Below, piece by piece: positions 1-6,298 of a DNA stretch of 7,141 nt. The translations under genes were made by a program, and so were the position numbers. The DNA lies in the NCBI GenBank assembly GCA_010365175.1, contig JAAFGW010000144.1, forward strand, positions 1 through 7,141, given 5' to 3'. The notes below the pieces were generated by a model. It did no database searches. It saw only the letters and a list, made by a program, of their open reading frames with translations, and was not told the origin of the DNA. How positions within the stretch are numbered: position 1 is the first letter of the stretch; each line of letters starts with the position of its first letter. The stretch comes from Sulfuriferula multivorans. Lineage in GTDB: Bacteria > Pseudomonadota > Gammaproteobacteria > Burkholderiales > Thiobacillaceae.

Positions 1-43
1 CATCGCGGATAATTTAGCACCCATAACAATAAGGGAGTGACTG

Positions 44-628
44 ATGGTAGGGGAAGCCAAAAAGCCCGGCGAGCGCCGATTGCAAATTCTGCAAACGCTG
101 GCCGCGATGTTGCAAGAGCCACAACCGGAAAAAATCACCACGGCAGCTTTAGCGGCTCGCATTGGTGTGTCCGAAGCGGCGTTGTATCGCCATTTCTCCA
201 GCAAAGCTCAGATGTATGAAGGGTTGATCGAATTCATCGAACAAACCTTGTTCGGTCTGATTGCGCGCATCACCACTGACACCCCCTCCCCTGCCGCGCA
301 GGTCGAGGCTATCCTCAGCATGTTGTTGAATTTTGCAGCGAAAAATCCAGGGATGACGCGGGTATTAATCGGCGATGCGCTAGTGCATGAAAACGAACGT
401 CTGCAAAAGCGCATCAATCAATTGCACGACCGGGTAGAAGCCCATCTGCGTCAATGTCTGCGCTTTTGCGGCGACAAGCAGTCTGAACTCAGCGCACCAC
501 TGGCCAATCTGTTGTTATGTACGGTGGTGGGGCGTTGGCATCAGTTTGCCAAGAGTGGGTTTACCCGGCCACCTGGCGGTGATCTCGATCTACTGCTGTC
601 ACGATTGCTGGATGCTCACCCCGCCTAA
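44..628 (+). CDS. slmA: Nucleoid occlusion factor SlmA (TetR-family DNA-binding division inhibitor)
   Basis: SlmA binds specific chromosomal sites and, when DNA-bound, antagonises FtsZ polymerisation so that the septum does not form over the nucleoid. The 194-residue product is close to the E. coli length of 198. A TetR-type helix-turn-helix lies at about residues 31-54 and contains the characteristic GVSEAALYRHF stretch (41-51), followed by LIEFIE (61-66). The C-terminal dimerisation/FtsZ-binding half contains the family-typical RINQLHDRVEAHLRQ segment (123-137), which is nearly the same as in E. coli SlmA. The ATG start is supported by AGGGAG at 32-37, six bases upstream. The gene converges on moeB and their 3' ends overlap by 4 bp. 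No canonical U-tract terminator follows. No SlmA operator palindrome was noticed in the window. The family call is secure. The gene upstream lies outside the window. Confidence 0.95.
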   Translation: MVGEAKKPGERRLQILQTLAAMLQEPQPEKITTAALAARIGVSEAALYRHFSSKAQMYEGLIEFIEQTLFGLIARITTDTPSPAAQVEAILSMLLNFAAKNPGMTRVLIGDALVHENERLQKRINQLHDRVEAHLRQCLRFCGDKQSELSAPLANLLLCTVVGRWHQFAKSGFTRPPGGDLDLLLSRLLDAHPA

Positions 629-1392
629 GTCTCCACCACACCCGGCCCGCATATTGGGCAGGCCGGGTCACGTGGCACCTTCATTACGCGAGCATCCGCC
701 TGTAATCCATCCCACAGCAGTAATTTACCGATCAAGGGTGCGCCTACCTGCGCCAGATATTTCAGTGCTTCCATAGCCTGCATGGCGCCGATCACACCCA
801 CCAAGGGCGAAAACACACCGGCTTCAGCACAGCGCAATTCAGCCTCATCTGCATGGTCAGGAAACAGGCAGTGATAACACGGGCTGGCTGCTCGACTTGA
901 GTCAAAAACTGCCAGTTGTCCCGAGAATCCAATCGCGGCGCCCGATACCAAGGGCTTATTCAACTGCACACAAGCACGATTGACGGCATGGCGGGTGGCA
1001 AAGTTATCCGACGCATCGACGACCAGATCCACCGCAGCCACAGCCTCACGCAGAGCGTGACCCGATAGCGCTTCGCGTATAGGCTGAACTTCGATTTCCG
1101 GATTGACGGCCAAAATACTGCGCGCAAGTGAATCAGCCTTGTTATCCCCAATAGCTGCGCTGGCATGGCCAATCTGGCGTTGCAGGTTGGTGAGGTCGAC
1201 CGTGTCGCCGTCCGCGATCGACAGATGCCCCACGCCAGCCGCGCCGAGATAAAGGCCTACGGGGCATCCCAGGCCCCCGGCACCGACGATCAGTACCGAC
1301 GCACCGGAAATACGTGCCTGTCCCTCCACACCGATTTCGGGCAACAGAATATGGCGGCTGTAACGCAACAGCTGATCATCATTCAGATCCAT
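625..1392 (-). CDS. moeB: MoeB/ThiF-family sulfur-carrier adenylyltransferase (E1-like)
   Basis: This family adenylates the C-terminal Gly-Gly of a small sulfur carrier, MoaD for molybdopterin synthesis or ThiS-like proteins for thiamine, in the cytoplasm. The 255-residue protein compares with 249 for E. coli MoeB. The nucleotide-binding GAGGLG is at 37-42, the NLQRQ arginine region at 69-73 and the ATP-site aspartate in DASDN at 126-130 (D129). Two CxxC pairs, C172/C175 and C245/C248, would hold the structural zinc. C188 in RCAEAGVF sits at the E1-type cysteine position shared by MoeB and ThiF. There is no C-terminal rhodanese domain. It is last in the minus-strand cluster, 27 bp after the small upstream gene. 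The ATG lacks a nearby Shine-Dalgarno sequence: GGAG lies 19 bases away (see findings for an ATT alternative). The carrier partner is not in the window, so MoeB versus a ThiF/HesA-like role is not settled. Confidence 0.88.
   Translation of the reverse strand: MDLNDDQLLRYSRHILLPEIGVEGQARISGASVLIVGAGGLGCPVGLYLGAAGVGHLSIADGDTVDLTNLQRQIGHASAAIGDNKADSLARSILAVNPEIEVQPIREALSGHALREAVAAVDLVVDASDNFATRHAVNRACVQLNKPLVSGAAIGFSGQLAVFDSSRAASPCYHCLFPDHADEAELRCAEAGVFSPLVGVIGAMQAMEALKYLAQVGAPLIGKLLLWDGLQADARVMKVPRDPACPICGPGVVET
641..667. repeat. Perfect 7-bp inverted repeat at the slmA/moeB convergence
   Basis: CCCGGCC at 641-647 pairs with GGCCGGG at 661-667 around a 13-base loop. It lies 12 bases after the slmA stop codon and inside the 3' end of moeB, where it encodes the second zinc CxxC. 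It could slow or end transcription from the slmA side, but no T-run follows on either strand. It may simply be GC-rich coding sequence. Confidence 0.35.
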
Positions 1393-1419
1393 TGTTTTTG
1401 GAATGAAACGACTCCGAAG

Positions 1420-1815
1420 CTACTTATATTCCCGCCATTCTTCCGGCGTCTCGTCGCGATCACCATGCAAATGATGCTCGTAGACTTTCATGAATGCCTG
1501 TTGTGATTTGATATCGGGCTCGTTTGCTTCAACGTTGCCGCGCTGCACCGCCTCACAAAAATAAGCCAAGGCGCGTTTTAGCTTGCTGAGCAGGCTATTG
1601 TCGAGATGGAACCCTTGGCTGGCCAGTGCTGTTTCCAGCCCCTCGAGCGTGTACTCGCACACATGGTAGCGAACGCGCAAATGGTTGGCACTTTCGCCGG
1701 CAGCAACCTCAAGACCGTCCATGCCTTGCAGCAGTCTCAGCGCACGCGCTGCCTGACCGGCTGGTAAAGCATGGAAAACGATTTCACGGTTTTTTTCGAG
1801 GTCACACGGGCGCAT
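1420..1815 (-). CDS. Uncharacterised small cytoplasmic protein between ctpA and moeB
   Basis: I do not recognise a named family. From the preferred ATG at 1815 the product is 131 aa. An in-frame ATG at 1830 would give 136 aa. The internal ATG is preferred because AGGGGG (minus strand, 1825-1820) precedes it by four bases, while the outer ATG has no Shine-Dalgarno sequence. No signal peptide or membrane segment is visible. The first 70 or so residues alternate strand-like and helix-like segments in a pattern resembling a ferredoxin-like (heavy-metal-associated type) fold, but without its metal-binding CxxC. That reading is inference. The C-terminal half is charged and helical, has an acidic, histidine-rich stretch (EHHLHGDRDETPEE), and ends in REYK. 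There are three cysteines, near residues 4, 53 and 87. It lies about 81 bp after ctpA and 27 bp before moeB in the same direction, so it is probably cotranscribed. Codon use looks like that of its neighbours. Confidence 0.8.
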   Translation of the reverse strand: MRPCDLEKNREIVFHALPAGQAARALRLLQGMDGLEVAAGESANHLRVRYHVCEYTLEGLETALASQGFHLDNSLLSKLKRALAYFCEAVQRGNVEANEPDIKSQQAFMKVYEHHLHGDRDETPEEWREYK

Positions 1816-1860
1816 GGCACCCCCTGACATGCAAGGTTATGTCCAGTATAACGCGCACTT

Positions 1861-1891
1861 CGTGCTGTGGCTTACGGACAACCACAGCACG
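1861..1891 (-). promoter_or_regulatory. Intercistronic hairpin between ctpA and the small downstream gene
   Basis: A perfect 10-bp inverted repeat (CGTGCTGTGG 1861-1870, CCACAGCACG 1882-1891) with an 11-base loop lies 5 bases after the ctpA stop codon. On the minus-strand transcript it is followed by AAGUGCGCG with no U-run, so it is not a standard intrinsic terminator. A 3'-end stabiliser, a partial terminator or an attenuator would all fit. A shorter alternative hairpin, GCAC-TTC-GTGC at 1855-1865, overlaps one arm and would exclude the main stem. Confidence 0.6.
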
Positions 1892-1896
1892 CTTAC

Positions 1897-3312
1897 TCAG
1901 CGACCTTGAAAAATTTGCAGGCCTTTGAGTAAATTCAATGCCTGGTTCACCTGGAAATCGTTCTTCGACACGATTTCGCCGGGCTCCAGTGTCATCGGTT
2001 TGATCTCTTTATCTTTACCGGGTTTGGTCGTTGGCGGCGCCTTGAAACTTTCGCCGGGTTTGATCACGATGGGGGCAGACTCGCCACCATTTGGATTGCT
2101 CAAATGCTTGTCGAGGTCTACCTCACGTATGCCCAGGCCTTCATCTTCTGACGGCAGGTTAGGATCTTCCACAATGATATCCGGCTCAATGCCTTTAGCC
2201 TGGATGGACCGGCCATTCGGCGTGAAATAGCGCGCCGTGGTGAGCTTGATCGCCGTGCCATTTCCAATGGGAAGAATGGTTTGAACCGAGCCTTTGCCAA
2301 ACGTACGCGTGCCCATTACAACAGCACGTTTATGGTCTTGCAGCGCACCCGCCACAATCTCCGATGCTGAAGCTGAACCGCTGTTGACCAAGGCCACCAT
2401 CGGCACCTGCTTCACCCCATCCGGCAGGCTTTTCAGATAATCCACCTGCATTGGGCGCAGGTAATTTTCCCGGCTGGCGGTTAGCCGCATCTTGGCATCT
2501 TCGCTACGGCCTTCGGTATACACCACCAGGCTATCGGGTTTGACGAATGCTGCAGTCACTGCCACTGCGCCATTCAGCAAACCGCCCGGATCATTGCGCA
2601 AATCCAGAATCAGACCCTTGAGTGGTGCCTTGTTGTCCTTGTACAGTCCGGTCAGCGCTTCTGCCAGCAATTCGCCGGTATGCTCCTGGAACTGCGTGAC
2701 ACGAACATAGCCATAGCCGTTTTCAAGCAACTTCGATTTCACGCTACGGATCTTGATGACCGCACGGGTAATGGTGATAAATATCGGTTTGTCGACACCC
2801 TTACGCGAGATGGTGAGCTTGATTTTCGAACCCGGCTTACCACGCATCCGTTTCACAGCGTCATTCAGCGACATGCCTTTTACAGGCGTATCGTCAAGCT
2901 TGACGATCAGGTCGCCCGGCTTGACGCCAGCAATGAAAGCGGGCGTATCTTCGATGGGCGAAACCACCCGGACGAAGCCATCTTCCATCCCCACTTCGAT
3001 GCCGAGTCCGCCAAATTCACCCTGGGTGCCCACCTGCAGATCCTTAAAACCTTCTGCGTCGAGATAAGACGAATGCGGATCCAGCCCATTCAACATGCCG
3101 TTGATTGCACCCGTAATCAATTTCTTGTCGTCGACCGGCTCAACATAGTCGCTTTTAACCCGCGCGAACACATCGGTAAACGCGCGCAACTCTTCAATAG
3201 GCAGCGCAATCGCTGCATCCTTGTCGGCGATCGCTGACAGGTTGACAGTCAGTGCCGCACCTGCCAATAAACCAGCCAGTCCAACAAGTACGAATTTTGT
3301 TTTTTGAGTCAT
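1897..3312 (-). CDS. ctpA: Carboxyl-terminal processing protease CtpA (S41 family, PDZ)
   Basis: This is a periplasmic serine protease that cleaves substrates near their C termini. Relatives (Prc/Tsp, Pseudomonas CtpA) control peptidoglycan hydrolases and other envelope proteins. The 471-residue product starts with a hydrophobic segment at about 7-29 that reads as a signal peptide (possible cleavage after AIA, residue 29) or an anchor. A PDZ domain follows at about 97-186 (GGLGIEV 101-107), then the S41 catalytic domain to about 383. The Ser-Lys dyad is visible: S315 in GSASASEI and K340 in FGKGSVQ. They are 25 residues apart, as in E. coli Tsp (S430/K455), and Q344 follows in the usual position. 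A charged, proline-rich C-terminal extension covers 384-471. The ATG lies 3 bp after the envC stop codon and has only weak Shine-Dalgarno character, which suggests translational coupling to envC. Confidence 0.96.
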   Translation of the reverse strand: MTQKTKFVLVGLAGLLAGAALTVNLSAIADKDAAIALPIEELRAFTDVFARVKSDYVEPVDDKKLITGAINGMLNGLDPHSSYLDAEGFKDLQVGTQGEFGGLGIEVGMEDGFVRVVSPIEDTPAFIAGVKPGDLIVKLDDTPVKGMSLNDAVKRMRGKPGSKIKLTISRKGVDKPIFITITRAVIKIRSVKSKLLENGYGYVRVTQFQEHTGELLAEALTGLYKDNKAPLKGLILDLRNDPGGLLNGAVAVTAAFVKPDSLVVYTEGRSEDAKMRLTASRENYLRPMQVDYLKSLPDGVKQVPMVALVNSGSASASEIVAGALQDHKRAVVMGTRTFGKGSVQTILPIGNGTAIKLTTARYFTPNGRSIQAKGIEPDIIVEDPNLPSEDEGLGIREVDLDKHLSNPNGGESAPIVIKPGESFKAPPTTKPGKDKEIKPMTLEPGEIVSKNDFQVNQALNLLKGLQIFQGR

Positions 3313-3315
3313 CTC

Positions 3316-4584
3316 TTACTTCACCCACAGAAGGGGATTAACAGGACGGCTTTGATGCCGCATTTCGAAGTACAAGCCTGTATCAGGCTGACCGCCACTA
3401 TTGCCGACCGTTGCGATGGCGTCACCGGGCTGAACCCGTTCACCCACCTGCTTATACAGACTTTCATTATTACTGTACAGACTCATATACCCCTCTCCAT
3501 GATCAACTATCACGAGGTTTCCAAACCCGCGCAGCCAATCTGCAAACACCACCTGTCCGGCTGCAATTGCCTTGACTGCGGTGCCTTGAGCCGAACGGAT
3601 AAACAGGCCTTTCCAGCTCAAACCTCCGCCCTCTCTCGGAGCCCCGAATCGGTTCATGAGTTCCCCGGCAACGGGCAATCGCAATAAACCTTTGAGGCCA
3701 GAGAAAGGACGGTCGGACCGAAAGGCAACTGGCGTTGCAGTATTAACGGCAACGGCTTTGCGCGATGCACTGCCTTCGCGCTGAACTTCCTTTGGTTTTT
3801 TCTGTGCTTTCAAGGCTGCGGCACGTGCGCGTGCTGCCTCTCGTGCAGCCTGTTGCGCCATCACCCGATTCAACCGTTCCACCAGGTCAGTCAAACTGCG
3901 TTCGTCGCGTTTAAGGCTGGAAATTTCGCGGCGCTGTTTCTGGATTTCGGCAGAGAGCTTGTTCATCACCTGCTCGCGCTCGCGCTTGTCCACCAGCAAT
4001 TTCTGCTGCTCGGCCTCACGCGCCGCTTGCAACTGGGTTAACTCATTCTTCTTTTGCGCGGCCGCCTGTTGAAGTTCGCTTAGTTTGGCCAGTTCCACCC
4101 GCAGCACTTCTATCATTTCATGTTGCGCGCGGGAAAGATGCGCCAGATAACGCAAGTCGCGCGCAGTCTGGTTGGGGTCTGCGCCATTTAGAATCAGTTT
4201 GAGCGCATCACCCTGTCCACGCTGGTAGGCTCCTTTCAGCGCTTGCGCCAGATGCGCTTGTTGCTGGCGGATCCGGACATCAGTTGTTTCTGCCTGCTGT
4301 GACAAGGTCTGCAAATCGCTTTGTGTGCGCTGACGCGCATCATCAAGTTGTCGCAACTGGCGTACCCCATTGCTGATTGCGCTTTCGGATTGACGTAATC
4401 CATCAGCTGCTTCCTTGCGTTGAGTCTGATTTTTCCTAAAGTCCTGTTGCAGGGTTTGCAAGCGTTGCTTGAGAACGTCGAGTTCGGTTTTTTTGCGATC
4501 AACTTGACCGGCGCTGACTGCCAGTGGCCAGCATAATGTCAGCAGGGCGAGCAGTTTGACCGTTGCCCAATAACGCCGGGTCAA
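3316..4584 (-). CDS. envC: EnvC-type murein hydrolase activator (degenerate LytM/M23)
   Basis: EnvC is a periplasmic protein that activates septal N-acetylmuramyl-L-alanine amidases (AmiA/AmiB in E. coli) and is recruited by FtsEX. The 422-residue product matches E. coli EnvC in length (419). It has a signal peptide at about 1-25 (cleavage after VSA), long Gln/Arg-rich coiled coils at about 29-115 and 150-260, an Ala/Lys-rich linker, and a LytM domain at about 300-420. Metal-ligand residues of active M23 peptidases are missing. The HxGxD motif reads WKGLF (W324, F328) and the HxH motif reads GLY (403-405), as in E. coli EnvC, so it should be an activator and not an enzyme. The start is TTG. 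The gpmI TAA lies in the same frame two codons upstream, and no ATG or GTG gives a full signal peptide. It sits between gpmI (6 bp) and ctpA (3 bp) in one operon. Confidence 0.94.
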   Translation of the reverse strand: MTRRYWATVKLLALLTLCWPLAVSAGQVDRKKTELDVLKQRLQTLQQDFRKNQTQRKEAADGLRQSESAISNGVRQLRQLDDARQRTQSDLQTLSQQAETTDVRIRQQQAHLAQALKGAYQRGQGDALKLILNGADPNQTARDLRYLAHLSRAQHEMIEVLRVELAKLSELQQAAAQKKNELTQLQAAREAEQQKLLVDKREREQVMNKLSAEIQKQRREISSLKRDERSLTDLVERLNRVMAQQAAREAARARAAALKAQKKPKEVQREGSASRKAVAVNTATPVAFRSDRPFSGLKGLLRLPVAGELMNRFGAPREGGGLSWKGLFIRSAQGTAVKAIAAGQVVFADWLRGFGNLVIVDHGEGYMSLYSNNESLYKQVGERVQPGDAIATVGNSGGQPDTGLYFEMRHQSRPVNPLLWVK

Positions 4585-4590
4585 AACGGT

Positions 4591-6132
4591 TTACTCAAAA
4601 TCAACCAACGCTTCACCCGTCATTTCAGGCGGTTGCTGCAAGCCCATCATTTTTAGCAGCGTGGGGCTGACATCTTCCAGCGCACCGGTTTCAGCCAGCG
4701 TGGCGTTGCGGCGTCCGATGTAAATCAGCGGCACCAAGTTCAAGGTATGTGCGGTATGCGCTTGTCCGGTTTCGATGTCACGCATCAGTTCGGCGTTGCC
4801 ATGGTCAGCGGTTACCAACACTTCACCGCCACGTGCCTGCTGCGCTTTAACCACCCGCCCCAGGCAAGTGTCGACGGTTTCGATTGCCTTGATGGCTGCC
4901 TGCAGATCGCCGGTATGACCCACCATATCCGGATTAGCATAGTTGCAGATAATGAGGTCGTACTGCTTGCTCTCAATTGCCGCAACCAGTTTATCGGTCA
5001 CCTCGAATGCACTCATCTCGGGCTTGAGGTCATAAGTGGCCACATCGGGTGAGGGCACCAGAACACGATCTTCACCTGGAAAAGAAATTTCCTCGCCGCC
5101 GTTAAAGAAAAATGTCACATGCGGATATTTTTCGGTTTCGGCTATGCGTAACTGACGCATGCCAAGATTGGCCACGTATTCACCCAATCCATTTTTGATA
5201 CGTTCAGGTGGGAAGGCCACCGACACCACAAAATCGTCGCTATAACCGGTCAGCGTGCAATACGTCGCCAGGCGAGGGGTGACCTCACGTTCGAATTCAC
5301 TGAAATCAGGTTCGATGAAAGGTCGCGACAACTGACGCGCACGGTCGGAGCGAAAGTTGAGGAAGATGACGGCATCACCGTCTTCCATCTTCACCGGCTT
5401 GCCGTCCGGCGGCATAATCGCAGTGGCTTTGACAAACTCATCGGTCTCGTCGCGTGCATAAGCCGCTTCCAGCCCGGCCAGCGGCGTTTCGGCCGAATAC
5501 GCCGCCTGCCCCTGCGTCAGCAGGTCGTAGGCAGACTGAACCCGCTGCCAGCGGCGGTCACGATCCATCGCATAGTAACGGCCGATCATCGAGGCAATAT
5601 GCCCCACCCCCACCTGTTCGATCTTGTCGGTCAGGCGGCGGAGATACGTTTCGGCACTTTTTGGCGGCGTATCACGCCCATCCAGAAAAACATGCAGGCA
5701 AACCCGGTTTAATCCTTCGTTCGCAGCCATATCCAGGAGCGCATAAAAGTGCAACTCATGGCTGTGCACGCCGCCGTCTGACAACAGGCCCAGCACATGC
5801 AAGGTTTTATCGTTGTCGCGCGCCAAATGCATCGCATTTAATAACGCAGGGTTCGAATAGAAATAGCCGGATTCAATGGCATGATCGATGCGGGTGAATT
5901 CCTGATACACCACACGACCCGCTCCAATATTGAGGTGCCCCACCTCGGAATTCCCCATCTGGCCTTTGGGCAACCCGACCTCGGACTCCGATGCATGGAT
6001 GAGGGTATGCGGATTTTTGTGCCACAACTCATCCCAATTAGGCTTGCTGGCCTGGGCGATAGCGTTGTCATTGCGCTCCGAACGACAGCCAAATCCGTCG
6101 AGGATAATGAGGAGAACCGGCGAGGTTTTCAT
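4591..6132 (-). CDS. gpmI: 2,3-bisphosphoglycerate-independent phosphoglycerate mutase
   Basis: This cytoplasmic glycolytic/gluconeogenic enzyme interconverts 3- and 2-phosphoglycerate through a phosphoserine intermediate and uses two divalent metals (usually Mn). The 513-residue length is normal. The metal and catalytic residues known from the Geobacillus enzyme are all present at nearly the same numbers: D12 (LDGFG), S62 (GNSEVGH), H123 (GGVHSH), R261/R264 (FRSDR), K335, D402 and H406 (PDMVGH), D443/H444 (ADHGN) and H462. It is the first gene of the minus-strand cluster and runs divergently from the ArsR-family gene. The ATG has no close Shine-Dalgarno sequence (AAGG is 16 bases upstream), and the leader just before it is a T/A-rich run, so initiation may rely on an unstructured leader. 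Its TAA is in frame with, and two codons before, the TTG start of envC. Confidence 0.97.
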   Translation of the reverse strand: MKTSPVLLIILDGFGCRSERNDNAIAQASKPNWDELWHKNPHTLIHASESEVGLPKGQMGNSEVGHLNIGAGRVVYQEFTRIDHAIESGYFYSNPALLNAMHLARDNDKTLHVLGLLSDGGVHSHELHFYALLDMAANEGLNRVCLHVFLDGRDTPPKSAETYLRRLTDKIEQVGVGHIASMIGRYYAMDRDRRWQRVQSAYDLLTQGQAAYSAETPLAGLEAAYARDETDEFVKATAIMPPDGKPVKMEDGDAVIFLNFRSDRARQLSRPFIEPDFSEFEREVTPRLATYCTLTGYSDDFVVSVAFPPERIKNGLGEYVANLGMRQLRIAETEKYPHVTFFFNGGEEISFPGEDRVLVPSPDVATYDLKPEMSAFEVTDKLVAAIESKQYDLIICNYANPDMVGHTGDLQAAIKAIETVDTCLGRVVKAQQARGGEVLVTADHGNAELMRDIETGQAHTAHTLNLVPLIYIGRRNATLAETGALEDVSPTLLKMMGLQQPPEMTGEALVDFE

Positions 6133-6154
6133 GAAAAAATTTATTTAACCTTAC

Positions 6155-6183
6155 TTGTTTGCATGGAATTATTTTAATATATG
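6155..6183 (+). promoter_or_regulatory. Candidate promoter for the ArsR-family gene
   Basis: TTGTTT at 6155-6160 and TATATG at 6178-6183 are 17 bases apart, which fits a sigma-70 promoter reading right. The predicted transcript would have a leader of about 110 bases before the ATG at 6299. Matches are partial and AT-rich DNA gives chance hits. Confidence 0.35.
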
Positions 6184-6206
6184 CGTGATTGCTTATCTAC
6201 ACGCAA
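6176..6206 (-). promoter_or_regulatory. Candidate promoter for the gpmI-envC-ctpA cluster
   Basis: On the minus strand, TTGCGT (6206-6201) and TATATT (6181-6176) are 19 bases apart, or 18 to an overlapping ATATAT. Transcription would start about 35-40 bases before the gpmI ATG. The spacing is long, so the call is weak. Its -10 overlaps the -10 proposed for the divergent gene. Confidence 0.3.
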
Positions 6207-6248
6207 CCCAAAATGTTACAGCGATGTAGCCCGCGCTGCGCTGAACCC

Positions 6249-6271
6249 ACGCATAAATTTGCGACGCATAA
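6249..6271. repeat. Direct repeat ACGCATAA x2 in the regulator's leader
   Basis: ACGCATAA occurs at 6249-6256 and 6264-6271, 15 bases start to start. TGCG at 6260-6263 makes inverted pairs with CGCA on both sides (6250-6253 and 6265-6268). The cluster lies 28-50 bases before the ArsR-family start codon. It could be an operator or a small leader hairpin. No function is shown. Confidence 0.4.
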
Positions 6272-6298
6272 GGGTACACCACCAACAGGAATGAGGTA

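Noticed and set aside
1..40. Possible end of an upstream gene, or a -10 element (GATAAT, 8-13) for slmA
   Set aside because: All three frames reach a stop before slmA (10-12, 15-17 and 38-40), but too few bases are present to tell which, if any, is coding. No -35 region is in the window.
1845..1850. TATACT on the minus strand as a -10 for the small gene and moeB
   Set aside because: At spacings of 16-18 bases the upstream hexamers (such as AAGCCA) do not resemble TTGACA. The hairpin in the same place is a better explanation of the structure.
2680..3237. 185-codon open frame on the + strand inside ctpA
   Set aside because: It lies fully antisense to a clear S41 protease with its catalytic residues, and the translation resembles no domain I know. 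It is a shadow of the codon pattern.
3316..4584. Active M23 metallopeptidase as the function of the LytM protein
   Set aside because: The metal-ligand positions of HxGxD and HxH read WKGLF and GLY, so an EnvC-type activator is the right call.
5454..5897. 147-codon open frame on the + strand inside gpmI
   Set aside because: It is antisense to a complete, well-conserved phosphoglycerate mutase, and the composition (Pro/Arg/Ser-rich) is typical of a shadow frame.
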